From assembly GCA_004213565.1 (NCBI GenBank), contig SHBB01000007.1:1-40460 (forward strand): a stretch of DNA of 40,460 bases. Direction: 5' to 3'. This document shows positions 14,524-22,559 of this stretch, piece by piece. The position numbers and the translations under genes were made by a program. The DNA is from Sandaracinaceae bacterium. Its GTDB lineage: Bacteria; Myxococcota_A; Polyangia; Polyangiales; Sandaracinaceae. The notes under the pieces were generated by a model that saw nothing but the letters and a program-made list of their open reading frames with translations, was not told the DNA's origin and searched no databases. The stretch's first letter is position 1. Every line of letters begins with the position of its first letter.

Positions 14524-16290
14524 TCAGAGCGACGGCGGCAGGAGCAGCGTGTAGTGGCCGTCGGCGTCGATGCTCGCGCGGCCGATCTGCACCGCGCGGG
14601 AGCGGCCGTCGCTGCCTTCGAGCACCGCGTAGGCGCGGATCTCGCCCCCGTTGACGGGGATGAGGTCGCCCTCGCCCGCGAAGCGCGCGGTGCCGCTGAG
14701 GACCACCGGGTTCTGCAGATCGTAGACGCTGGTGACGGGCGAGTCGGAGCGGATGGGGTTGTCCGGCAGGACCAGCCACGGGAAGTTGCTGCCGACCGGG
14801 GGCTCGAAGACGAGGTCGTAGACGCCCACGTCGAGCGGCAGCGCGAAGCGTCCGTCGAGGTCGGTGGCCGTCACCGCGGCGCGCGCGAAGCGAGCCACCT
14901 CGACGGGCGGATCCCCGAAGGTGGTGCCGCGCGGGTTCGCCCGGACCTGCGCGTCCAGCATGCCCTCGCCCATGACCGTGCGGACCGTGCCTCCGAGCGG
15001 CACGCGCTCCGGCACCTCGAACAGCATGCCGCCGACCGTCATCGATCCGCTCGCGGGGGCCGAGATGAGCACCCCCGACAGGCGGTGCACGGCGAGGTTG
15101 GCCTCGCGGGCGGGCGGGGTGACCAGCACGTCGTAGGTGCCGGGCAGCAGGTGCACCTGGTAGCGGCCCGCCTCGGTGGTGGCGGTGGCCGAGAAGCGGC
15201 CCACGACCCCGGTGGCGTCGTCGACGATGTCGGTCGAGGTGAAGCGGAGCGAGGCGCCGTCGAGCGGGGCGCCGGACGCGGCGTCGACCCAGCCCTCGTA
15301 GGTCACGATGGCGGCGGTGGACGGCATCAGGACGGTGACGATGCCCGCCTCCTCGTAGAGGCCGGCCGGGTCGACGGTGAACGTGGGCGCGGGGCCCTCT
15401 GCCTCGTTGCGCTCGGCGCTCGGCGTGATCTCGAGGAACCAGCGGTCGGCGCTCGCCCAGTCGGCCTGGAACATGACCAGCTCGAAGCGGCCCGCGCCCA
15501 GCTCGGCGTTCTCGCCCGTGACCATCGTGGAGGAGAGGACCCGGCCGCTCGCGGTCACGGCGCGCAGGATGAGGCCGTCCTGGGTGGCGCCCTCGGCGTC
15601 CACGACCACGCCCTGCACGCGCACCAGGCAGCCCTCAGCCGGCGGCTCCGACTGCTCCGGGACGCTGCAGAAGTTCGGGTAGGTGAGGAAGTCGATCCGC
15701 TCGACCCCGGCCTCGGGGCTCAGGTACTCGGCCATCGGCCGGATCGGCGGGCGCTTGGCGCGCCACTCGCCGGTGGGCTGGACCACGAGCTGGTAGCGCC
15801 GGCCGGGGAGGATCTGGGTCGCGAAGTTCACCAGCAGGCCGTCGCGGCGCGGATCCTCGCTCGCCTCGTCGACCGCCTGGACGTCGACGTCGACCGTCGG
15901 GCCGCCCGGGATGGCGCTGATCATCGACAGCCGCATGTTGGCCGCGACGGATGCGCCGGTCTGGATGTCCCGGACGTGGCCCATCGTCGAGGTGCCGAGC
16001 GGCAGCTCGAGGTCTCGCTCGCTCACGGTGGCCAGATCGAAGGGCTCGAAGCTGACGGGGAGCACGGTGCCGCCGAGCGGATCCTGCGCGGGGACGACCT
16101 CCAGGCCGACCTGGTAGCTCCCGCTCGGCTCGGAGACGCACATGCTGCGGTCGAGGTCGCAGCGCGCGCTCGAGCAGTCGTCGTCGGTCTCGCAGACGTT
16201 CGTGGGGCCGGTCGCGACGAGCACGCTGCACCCCGCGCCGGCCGCGAAGAGCACGGCGGAGGCGATCCAGACGGCGTGGAGTCGCCTCAT
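14524..16290 (-). CDS. Large lipoprotein with carboxypeptidase-regulatory-like domains
   Basis: A 588-residue predicted lipoprotein (signal peptide, lipobox GAGC at about 18-21). A short Cys-rich module follows (CETDDDCSSARCDLDRSMC), similar to modules in the 4663 and 36021 proteins. Most of the rest looks like repeated beta-sandwich domains of the carboxypeptidase regulatory-like type, with typical sentences such as EGWVDAASGAPLDGASLRF, EAGRYQVHLLPGTYDVLVTP, LGGTVRTVMGEGMLDAQV and LDGRFALPLDVGVYDLVFEP. These domains are usually structural or adhesive. No catalytic signature is visible. The ATG overlaps the upstream stop by 4 bases (ATGA), so it forms a pair with the smaller lipoprotein; an intrinsic terminator follows. 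Confidence 0.8.
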   Translation of the reverse strand: MRRLHAVWIASAVLFAAGAGCSVLVATGPTNVCETDDDCSSARCDLDRSMCVSEPSGSYQVGLEVVPAQDPLGGTVLPVSFEPFDLATVSERDLELPLGTSTMGHVRDIQTGASVAANMRLSMISAIPGGPTVDVDVQAVDEASEDPRRDGLLVNFATQILPGRRYQLVVQPTGEWRAKRPPIRPMAEYLSPEAGVERIDFLTYPNFCSVPEQSEPPAEGCLVRVQGVVVDAEGATQDGLILRAVTASGRVLSSTMVTGENAELGAGRFELVMFQADWASADRWFLEITPSAERNEAEGPAPTFTVDPAGLYEEAGIVTVLMPSTAAIVTYEGWVDAASGAPLDGASLRFTSTDIVDDATGVVGRFSATATTEAGRYQVHLLPGTYDVLVTPPAREANLAVHRLSGVLISAPASGSMTVGGMLFEVPERVPLGGTVRTVMGEGMLDAQVRANPRGTTFGDPPVEVARFARAAVTATDLDGRFALPLDVGVYDLVFEPPVGSNFPWLVLPDNPIRSDSPVTSVYDLQNPVVLSGTARFAGEGDLIPVNGGEIRAYAVLEGSDGRSRAVQIGRASIDADGHYTLLLPPSL

Positions 16291-16850
16291 TCGACCGTGT
16301 CTCCCGAGACCGGGCAGTCGTCCATGTAGATCCTGGGCGTCATGCTGTCCACGACGGCCAAAAACCAGGTGGCGCGGCCCAGGTCGCCCGGCTCGAGCGG
16401 CTGCGGGTTCCGGAAGTTGGTGAACTCCCTGGAGACGTGGACCTCGAGCACGTGACAGCCGACGTCCAGCTCGGGCTCCTCGCGGGGAACCGAGAAGGTC
16501 AGCTGCCGCTCGAGCTCGCCCGTCCGCTCGACCTGGAGGTTCGGCAGCAGAGGCGTGTTGATCGCGCTCTCCCCCTCGTCCCGGTCGAGGAACACCAGCG
16601 CGGTGAGGTCGTCCTCCACGTTGCGGTCGCGGATGAGGACCCTGAAGTCGATCCCGGTGGTGCTGCCGCCGTCGGGCGAGCTACCCACCCGGTCACGGTT
16701 GACGACCCGGATCTTGGTCGCGGGGCTGACGAGCTCGTCCGCCACCACCACCGGGGGGATGTTCGGCGGCATCTCGGCGCTCGGTTCTTTGAGGATCACA
16801 CAGCTGGGCATCGTGAAGGCGATCGCGAGCGCGATGACGGCTCGGGTCAC
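16287..16850 (-). CDS. Small predicted lipoprotein
   Basis: A 187-residue protein from a GTG at 16850: MTRAVIALAIAFTMPSCVILKEP, a signal peptide with a plausible lipobox ending at C17. The frame is open to 16961, but the extra N-terminal residues (MSQLPHQSRSDLSG...) are polar and would bury the signal. The mature protein has Pro-rich and beta-like stretches (GIDFRVLIRDRNVEDDLTALVFLDRD, LDVGCHVLEVHVSREF) and two further Cys. No family recognised. It overlaps the larger lipoprotein by 4 bases and probably works with it. Confidence 0.65.
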   Translation of the reverse strand: MTRAVIALAIAFTMPSCVILKEPSAEMPPNIPPVVVADELVSPATKIRVVNRDRVGSSPDGGSTTGIDFRVLIRDRNVEDDLTALVFLDRDEGESAINTPLLPNLQVERTGELERQLTFSVPREEPELDVGCHVLEVHVSREFTNFRNPQPLEPGDLGRATWFLAVVDSMTPRIYMDDCPVSGDTVE

Positions 16851-16956
16851 GGGCGATCCCACTGCAACGCCGGTGCCACGTCCCCCGAACCCCCGAGAAC
16901 CGCCGTGATCTGGCGGGTTTCCGCTGAGGTCGGATCGACTTTGGTGCGGCAGCTGC

Positions 16957-16968
16957 GACATCGATGTC
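16957..16968. promoter_or_regulatory. 12-bp perfect palindrome GACATCGATGTC
   Basis: It lies in the 150-base gap between the sigma-54 activator gene and the lipoprotein pair, about 107 bases upstream of the GTG start. It could be an operator for a dimeric regulator. A single 12-bp palindrome in GC-rich DNA can arise by chance. Confidence 0.25.
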
Positions 16969-17000
16969 AGGCTCTGACGGGTCCGGCCTACGGCCCGCCT

Positions 17001-18824
17001 TCAATCCTTCGCGGCGCCCGTGGCCGGCTCGGGCGCGTCGGGCTCGCGCTCCAGGTACCGGAAGATGGTGCGCGGATCGACGCCGAGGTCGCGCGCGGTC
17101 TTCGTCCGGTTGCCGTTGTTCCGCTCGAGCACCTCGAGGATGTAGCGGCGCTGGAAGTCCTCGCGGGCCTGGGCGAGGGTCGAGATGGGCTTGAGCGCCT
17201 CCGGGAAGAGGTCCATGTCCTCGGGCCCGATCAGCGTCTTGTCGCAGAGCACGATCGCCTTCTTGATCCGGTTCTCGAGCTGCCGGACGTTGCCGGGCCA
17301 GTCGTACTTCTTGAGCGCGATGAGCGCGTTGGGCGTGAAGCCCTTCACCTTCGAGCCGAGCTCCACCGCGTACTTGCTCAGGAGGAACTTCGCGAGCACG
17401 GCCACGTCGTCTCCGCGCTCGCGCAGCGGCGGCAGGTGCAGGTTCACCACGTTGAGCCGGTAGTAGAGGTCTTCACGGAAATTGCTCTTCTGGATCTCCT
17501 CTTCGAGCTCGCGGTTGGTCGCCGCGACCACCCGGATGTCGACCGGCTCGCTCTTGGTGTCGCCGACCTTCATCACGATCTTCTCCTGCAGCGCGCGCAG
17601 AAGCTTGACCTGCAGGTTGACCGGCATCTCGCCGATCTCGTCGAGGAAGAGCGTGCCGCCGTCGGCGGACTGGAACTTCCCGTTGCGCGTCGCGATCGCG
17701 CCGGTGAACGCGCCGCGCACGTGCCCGAAGAGCTCCGACTCCATCAGGTTCTCGGGGATCGCGCCGCAGTTCACGACCACGAAGGGCCCGTCCTTGCGCG
17801 GGCTCCGGCGGTGGATCTCGCGCGCGATGAGCTCCTTGCCCGTCCCCGTCTCGCCCGTCACGAGCACGTTGATGTTGGTGCTCGCGACCTTCTCGAGCTT
17901 GTTGAAGACCTCGAGGAGCGGCGGGCAGGTGCCGATGATGTCCCCGAAGCGCTTGTCCTCGAGCTGCTCCGCGAGCTGGTCGCGGTCGGTCTTGAGCTGG
18001 TCGAGCAAGAGCGCGTTCTGGAGGATCAGCGACGCCTGCCCCGCGAAGATCGTCAGCACGTCGAGGCTCTTCTCCTCGAAGAGCGAGCGGACATTGTCGT
18101 TGCCCACGTAGAGCACGCCGAGCAGCTGGTTCTGCGCGATGAGCGGCGCGCACATCACGCTCGCGAGCTGCAGGTTCATCACGCTCTCGGCGCTCTTGAA
18201 GAGCGTGTCGTGCAGCGCGTCGCTGACGATGAGCGGCTTGCGGCTCTCGATGACCTTCTGGAGGATCGAGTCCGAGAGGTGCTGCACCGCGTCGGGGAGG
18301 TTCTGCTGCTGGAGGTTGCGCGCGACGGTGACCTTCGGCTCGCCGTCCTGGAGCAGGATGAGGAAGCCCTTGCCCGCGTGCGTCACCTCGATGATCGCGT
18401 CCATCAGCGCGGCGAGCTGCTCGTCGAGGCTGCTCGAGCGCATCAGCCGCTCGGAGAACTCGTGCAGCTTGCGCAGGCCGGACAGCTCCGCCTCGACGTC
18501 GTTGCCGGGCTCGCCCTCGTCGAGGCCGGTCACCTCCTCGAAGATCGAGAACTGCAGCTCCACGTCGCCGACCGTCAGCCGGTCGCCGTGCAGGACCTTG
18601 CCGCGGCGCTTCTTCTTGCCGTTGATGCGCAGCTCGCCCTTCCGATCGACCTCGGAGAGGGTGAACTCCTTGCCGTCGAAGACGACCTGCGCGTGATAGT
18701 CGGCGAGGTCGCCCTCGCGGATGGCCACGTCGTTGCCGCCGGCGCGACCGATGGAGGTGATCTTCTTGTAGACGGGGAAGACCTGAGGACGCCCCTCGGC
18801 CTTGATCCACTTCAACGACGGCAT
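17001..18824 (-). CDS. FHA-GAF sigma-54-dependent transcriptional activator
   Basis: A 607-residue enhancer-binding protein with domains in order. FHA is about 20-100 (GRAGGNDVAIREGDLADYHAQVVF, binding phosphothreonine). GAF is about 125-285 (small-molecule or signal sensing). The AAA+ sigma-54 interaction domain is about 300-540, with Walker A GETGTGKE at 324-331, the sigma-54-contacting loop GAFTGA, Walker B GGTLFLDEIGE and the arginine region NFREDLYYRLNVV. The Fis-type helix-turn-helix is about 560-600 (NNGNRTKTARDLGVDPRTIFRYLE). All ATPase motifs are intact. FHA input implies control by a Ser/Thr kinase, a common design in myxobacteria. VgrG lies 40 bases upstream on the same strand, so it may regulate, or be made with, type VI secretion genes (inference). 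Confidence 0.95.
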   Translation of the reverse strand: MPSLKWIKAEGRPQVFPVYKKITSIGRAGGNDVAIREGDLADYHAQVVFDGKEFTLSEVDRKGELRINGKKKRRGKVLHGDRLTVGDVELQFSIFEEVTGLDEGEPGNDVEAELSGLRKLHEFSERLMRSSSLDEQLAALMDAIIEVTHAGKGFLILLQDGEPKVTVARNLQQQNLPDAVQHLSDSILQKVIESRKPLIVSDALHDTLFKSAESVMNLQLASVMCAPLIAQNQLLGVLYVGNDNVRSLFEEKSLDVLTIFAGQASLILQNALLLDQLKTDRDQLAEQLEDKRFGDIIGTCPPLLEVFNKLEKVASTNINVLVTGETGTGKELIAREIHRRSPRKDGPFVVVNCGAIPENLMESELFGHVRGAFTGAIATRNGKFQSADGGTLFLDEIGEMPVNLQVKLLRALQEKIVMKVGDTKSEPVDIRVVAATNRELEEEIQKSNFREDLYYRLNVVNLHLPPLRERGDDVAVLAKFLLSKYAVELGSKVKGFTPNALIALKKYDWPGNVRQLENRIKKAIVLCDKTLIGPEDMDLFPEALKPISTLAQAREDFQRRYILEVLERNNGNRTKTARDLGVDPRTIFRYLEREPDAPEPATGAAKD

Positions 18825-18864
18825 GGCGCGGAGGATAACCCGCCGGAGCGCGCGACGCTGGGAA

Positions 18865-20304
18865 TCAGCGGCTCGCGTCCTCCATCTCGATGAGGATGCC
18901 GCTGCGGGTGCGGATGCGGCTCTTGGTCGCCTCGGTCTGGGTCACGGGGCTCATCGTGTCGGCGTTCGGGACCGCGCCGAGGATCACCGGGCGATCCGGA
19001 TCGCCGTCGACGTGGATCAGCGCCACCTCGCACCCGATGTGCAGCGGCAGGTGCATGCCGTAGTCGGGTCCGCTCGAGGCCTGCGTCATGCGGACCCAGC
19101 GCGAGGCGCGCCCGCCCGGCTCCGCGAGGCGATCGAAGGGGAGCAGCAGTCGGTAGCGGCCGTGCTCGTCGATCGGCGCCGCCGCGCCGTCGATCTCCCC
19201 GTCGACCACCGCGTGCATGAAGCCCGCGATCTTCGGCTTGGGGGTGACGCGCGCGGGCCGGAAGGGCACGGCGAGGGGGATGGCGTCGAAGCGCTTCTCG
19301 TAGCCGCCGTCTTCGCCCGGGAAGCGCTGGGTGATCCCGACCACCAGGTACTCGAGGTCGAGGTCGCCGCTCGGGTAGCCGCTCAGCAGCAGCTTGTGGC
19401 CGGGAGAGAGGCCGGGCAGATCGGTCCCGCCCGCGTAGCGCTGCGCGCCGGCCATGCGCTCCTCGGCCCGGACCCGCGCCATCCACGCGCCCTCGCTCGG
19501 GTCTTTGATGTGCTCGCCGTACGCGTGCACGGTGCCGTAGCCGGTCGCCTCGTCGGCGGGGGCCTCGCCCTCGGGCACCACCTGCGGGTGGCGCCAGTTC
19601 CAGTCCTTGAGGTCGACCTTCGCCGGTCGGATCTCGTGGGTCCGCGACAGATCGTGGATGGTGCCGGCCTGCCCGCGGGTGCCCGCCTCGCGGAGCGCGT
19701 AGGCCACCGTCTCCCAGCCCTCGAGCGCGACGCTGGCGCTCGCGGAGTCGACGAGCACCATCTTCTCGCCGTCCGGGAGCTGCTCGAAGAAATAGGCGAC
19801 GCCCCAGTGCTCGAGCAGGCGCTGCACGAAGGCCAGATCGCTCTCCTCGTACTGCACGACGTACTCGCGCTCGGGATAGGTCTCGGTCAGGCGCGACTCG
19901 TAGGTGATCCCGTGCTCCTCGAGCACCTTCATCGCCACGGCGGGCCCGCTGAGGTCCTGGAAGATGCGCGAGCCGTACGCGAGCTCGAGCCGCGAGAAGC
20001 TCGGCACGAGCTCCGCGCGGTAGACGGCGCGGCTCGGCTCGATCATCGGCTCGAGCGTGATCCGCCGCAGGACGCCGTGGATCTCGTGATCGCCGAGCTC
20101 CCCATGCGCGATCGTCGCGTGCGCGGGCTGCGTCAGCAGCTGGGCGATCACGTCCTCGCTCCAGCCGTTGTCGGCCTCGACCTCGAGCGTGAGCGTGTAC
20201 GCGTAGGGCGTGCTCATCGCCTCGCGGCCCTCGAGCCCACGGAGGACCACGGACTCGGCGGAGACGTCGGCGGCGGTGTCGAAGCGCAGGGTCAGGTCGG
20301 TCAT
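18865..20304 (-). CDS. vgrG: Type VI secretion spike protein VgrG, short form
   Basis: A 479-residue VgrG/TssI. The N-terminal gp27-like region (about 1-360) shows family pieces such as STPYAYTLTLEVEADN, LRRITLEP, YRAELVPSFSRLELAYGSRIFQD, EHGITYESRLTETYPEREYVVQYEESDLAFVQRLLEHWGVAYFFE. The gp5 OB-fold follows (about 375-450, GRYRLLLPFDR ... RWVRMTQASSGPDYGMHLPLHIGCEVALIHVDGDPDRPVILGAVPN). The protein stops after only about 30 residues of needle sequence (SRIRTRSGILIEMED), with no C-terminal effector extension. Typical VgrGs exceed 600 residues. No frameshift is evident downstream, so it seems naturally short. No other T6SS gene is in the window. Confidence 0.9.
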   Translation of the reverse strand: MTDLTLRFDTAADVSAESVVLRGLEGREAMSTPYAYTLTLEVEADNGWSEDVIAQLLTQPAHATIAHGELGDHEIHGVLRRITLEPMIEPSRAVYRAELVPSFSRLELAYGSRIFQDLSGPAVAMKVLEEHGITYESRLTETYPEREYVVQYEESDLAFVQRLLEHWGVAYFFEQLPDGEKMVLVDSASASVALEGWETVAYALREAGTRGQAGTIHDLSRTHEIRPAKVDLKDWNWRHPQVVPEGEAPADEATGYGTVHAYGEHIKDPSEGAWMARVRAEERMAGAQRYAGGTDLPGLSPGHKLLLSGYPSGDLDLEYLVVGITQRFPGEDGGYEKRFDAIPLAVPFRPARVTPKPKIAGFMHAVVDGEIDGAAAPIDEHGRYRLLLPFDRLAEPGGRASRWVRMTQASSGPDYGMHLPLHIGCEVALIHVDGDPDRPVILGAVPNADTMSPVTQTEATKSRIRTRSGILIEMEDASR

Positions 20305-20400
20305 GGTCCGCCGAGCCTACCGCCGTCGCGCCGTCCTCCGGACGAAGATTTCGGGAAGCTCGACGGGCGGAGCCCCAAAGCTCAAGATGGCCACGGGTTC

Positions 20401-21708
20401 ATGCTGCGGTCACTCTACTGGGTCGGCAGCGCGCTCGGCGCGCAGCGGTTGCCACCCGGCGCGCTCCGCGCGCTCCAGCTTCAGCGTCTCCGGCGCATGA
20501 TCGCGCATTGTCAGCAAAGCGTGCCATTCTACGGTGCGCTTTGGGCGAAGACCGGCGTCGGCGCGGCGGACCTGCGCACGCTCGAGGATCTCGCGCGCTT
20601 CCCCATCCCCGATCGCCGCGCGCTCGAGGAGGAGCCCGAGCGGCTGGTCGCGCGCCCGCACCTCGGGCTCTACCGCGCCGGGGCCGGCCACATCCGCCGG
20701 TCGGGCGGCTCGTCGGGCGGGCCGCAGCTCGAGGTGCACGCGGACGCGGCCTCGTGGGCGCGCCTCGACGGCTTCTACTTCCGCGCGCTGCGCGCCGTCG
20801 GCTACGACCCGCGCGTCTCGATGGCGTACTTCTGGGGCGCGCCCCTGCCTCGCCGCGGCCTCGCGCGCGCGGGGCTGATGATGAAGGTCGGCGTGCCGGC
20901 CCACCTCGACGAGGAGAGCCAGCTCCTCATCCTGGAGCAGAACCCCGGGATCTGGTGGTACTACCACCCCACGAGCCTCTTCCCGCTCGCCAAGCGCTTC
21001 GGAGAGCGCCTGCGCGCGACGTCGCCCCGCGGCGTCATCAGCCACGCGGAGCTGCTCCCGCGCTCGATGCGCGCCGCGATCGAGGCCACGCTGGGCGTGC
21101 CCGTCTACGACCAGTACGGGACGAGCGAGTTCAACCGCATGGCCTGGGAGTGCCCGGCGCGCCGCGGCTACCACATCGACGCCGACAGCGTGATCCTCGA
21201 GGTCCTCGGCGACGACGACCGCCCGGTGGCGCCCGGGGAGACGGGGCGCGCGGTCGTCACGGGGCTCATCAACCAGATGATGCCGTTGATCCGCTACGAG
21301 CTCGGCGATCTGGTCGTCGCGTCCGATCGACGCTGCGAGTGCGGGCGGACGCTCCCGATGATCGAGGGCATCGAGGGGCGGGCAGCCGACGTGGTCACGC
21401 TGCCCGGCGGCGGGCGCCGCACCCCGCGAGAGCTGCTCGAGCCGTACGGGGGGCTCGACGGGCTCGAGCAGTACCGGATCGTGTTCGAGGGCCCGGCCGA
21501 GGCGCGCTTCGAGTTCGCGAGCTCCCGCGAGGAGGTGGCCTCGCTCGAGCGCGCGATCCGCGACGCGTTCGAGGCCTCGTGTCCGGGCGTGGCGCTCTCG
21601 CTGCGGCGGGTCGACGCGCTCGAGAAGGCGCCCACCGGCAAGCGGCGCATGGTCTCTCTGGCCGACGGAGTCGCGGGCGGCGCGTCCGCGTCCCGGTTCG
21701 TCGAATGA
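20401..21708 (+). CDS. Phenylacetate-CoA ligase/CapK-like adenylate-forming enzyme
   Basis: A 435-residue member of the PaaK/CapK branch of the adenylate-forming superfamily. Supporting motifs are MIAHCQQSVPFYGALWAKTGV near the N-terminus, the Ser/Gly-rich nucleotide loop RRSGGSSGGP, the YDQYGTSEFNRMAWEC motif, RYELGDLV, a CxC pair in RRCECGRTLPMIEGIEGR, and a C-terminal ...EKAPTGKRRMV with the usual catalytic-type lysine. Such enzymes activate carboxylic acids as acyl-adenylates, for CoA transfer or in polysaccharide/lipid tailoring. The substrate is unknown. The ATG at 20401 is the first sensible start; a nearby ATG at 20387 is out of frame. The PhyH gene follows 8 bases after the stop, suggesting an operon. 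Confidence 0.85.
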   Translation: MLRSLYWVGSALGAQRLPPGALRALQLQRLRRMIAHCQQSVPFYGALWAKTGVGAADLRTLEDLARFPIPDRRALEEEPERLVARPHLGLYRAGAGHIRRSGGSSGGPQLEVHADAASWARLDGFYFRALRAVGYDPRVSMAYFWGAPLPRRGLARAGLMMKVGVPAHLDEESQLLILEQNPGIWWYYHPTSLFPLAKRFGERLRATSPRGVISHAELLPRSMRAAIEATLGVPVYDQYGTSEFNRMAWECPARRGYHIDADSVILEVLGDDDRPVAPGETGRAVVTGLINQMMPLIRYELGDLVVASDRRCECGRTLPMIEGIEGRAADVVTLPGGGRRTPRELLEPYGGLDGLEQYRIVFEGPAEARFEFASSREEVASLERAIRDAFEASCPGVALSLRRVDALEKAPTGKRRMVSLADGVAGGASASRFVE

Positions 21709-21716
21709 GGGGTCGA

Positions 21717-22559
21717 ATGACCGAGCGGGTGACCCTTCAGCTCGGCCGCGTGGTCGAGCCGGGCCCGGCGCCGCTGCTGTCCGTGGACCAGCGCGAGGCG
21801 TTCCACGCGGACGGCTTCCTCGCCCTCGACGCGCTGCTCGACGCGGCCGCGATGAGCCGGCTCCGGGCCCTCCTCGAGGGGCTGCTCTCGAGCCGCGCGC
21901 CGCGCGACGACGGCATGCGCTTCGACTACCTCTCGCCCGAGGAGCGGCCGGCGGGGGACGAGCGTCTGATGCAGCAGCTCTTGCCGTTCGACTACGAGCC
22001 GGCGCTCTTCGAGACCCAGCTGTTCGAGCGCGGCGCGCGGCTGGCGCGCGATCTGCTGGGCACGCCGATCCTCTATCGCGGCTCGCACTACATGGAGAAG
22101 CCCCCGCGCGGCGGGCCGGCCACGCCGCTCCATCAAGACGAGGCGTTCTGGGAGCCCGCGCATCGGCACGAGGCGATCGGGATCTGGGTGCCGCTCGAGG
22201 GCGCGGACGAGGCGAGCGGCTGCATGGAGTTCGTGCCCGGCAGCCATCGCGCCGAGGCGCTGCTGCCGCACCGGCCGGTCGGCGGGGACCGCAGGGTGCA
22301 CGGGCTCGAGCTGGACGGCGTCGCGATCGATCCCGTCCGCCGCGTGCGCTGCCCCGTGCCGACGGGGGGCGCCACCGTGCACCACTGCCGCGTGGTCCAC
22401 GGGAGCGGGGAGAACCGGAGCGAGCGGCCGCGTCGCGCCCTCGTGCTCAACTTCGAGACCACGCCCGTGCGCCTGGAGACCCCGCGCGAGGTCCCGTGGC
22501 AGCAGACCGCGAGCGAGCTGGCGGCCCGTCGCGCCGCGCGCGGCATTCAGCTCCCGTAG
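21717..22559 (+). CDS. Phytanoyl-CoA dioxygenase (PhyH) family protein
   Basis: A 280-residue Fe(II)/2-oxoglutarate-dependent oxygenase-like protein. The facial triad is visible: H139-x-D141 (PLHQDEAFW) and H228 (VVHGSGENRS), followed by Arg residues that would bind 2-oxoglutarate. The N-terminal EAFHADGFLALDALLDAAAMSRLRALLEGLL is typical of PhyH proteins. It should hydroxylate a small molecule or an acyl or sugar substrate in the same pathway as the adjacent ligase. The ATG at 21717 has GAGGGG 5 bases upstream; the in-frame ATG at 21705 overlaps the previous stop but lacks a ribosome site. Its 3' end overlaps the convergent GH57 gene by 13 bases. Confidence 0.88.
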   Translation: MTERVTLQLGRVVEPGPAPLLSVDQREAFHADGFLALDALLDAAAMSRLRALLEGLLSSRAPRDDGMRFDYLSPEERPAGDERLMQQLLPFDYEPALFETQLFERGARLARDLLGTPILYRGSHYMEKPPRGGPATPLHQDEAFWEPAHRHEAIGIWVPLEGADEASGCMEFVPGSHRAEALLPHRPVGGDRRVHGLELDGVAIDPVRRVRCPVPTGGATVHHCRVVHGSGENRSERPRRALVLNFETTPVRLETPREVPWQQTASELAARRAARGIQLP

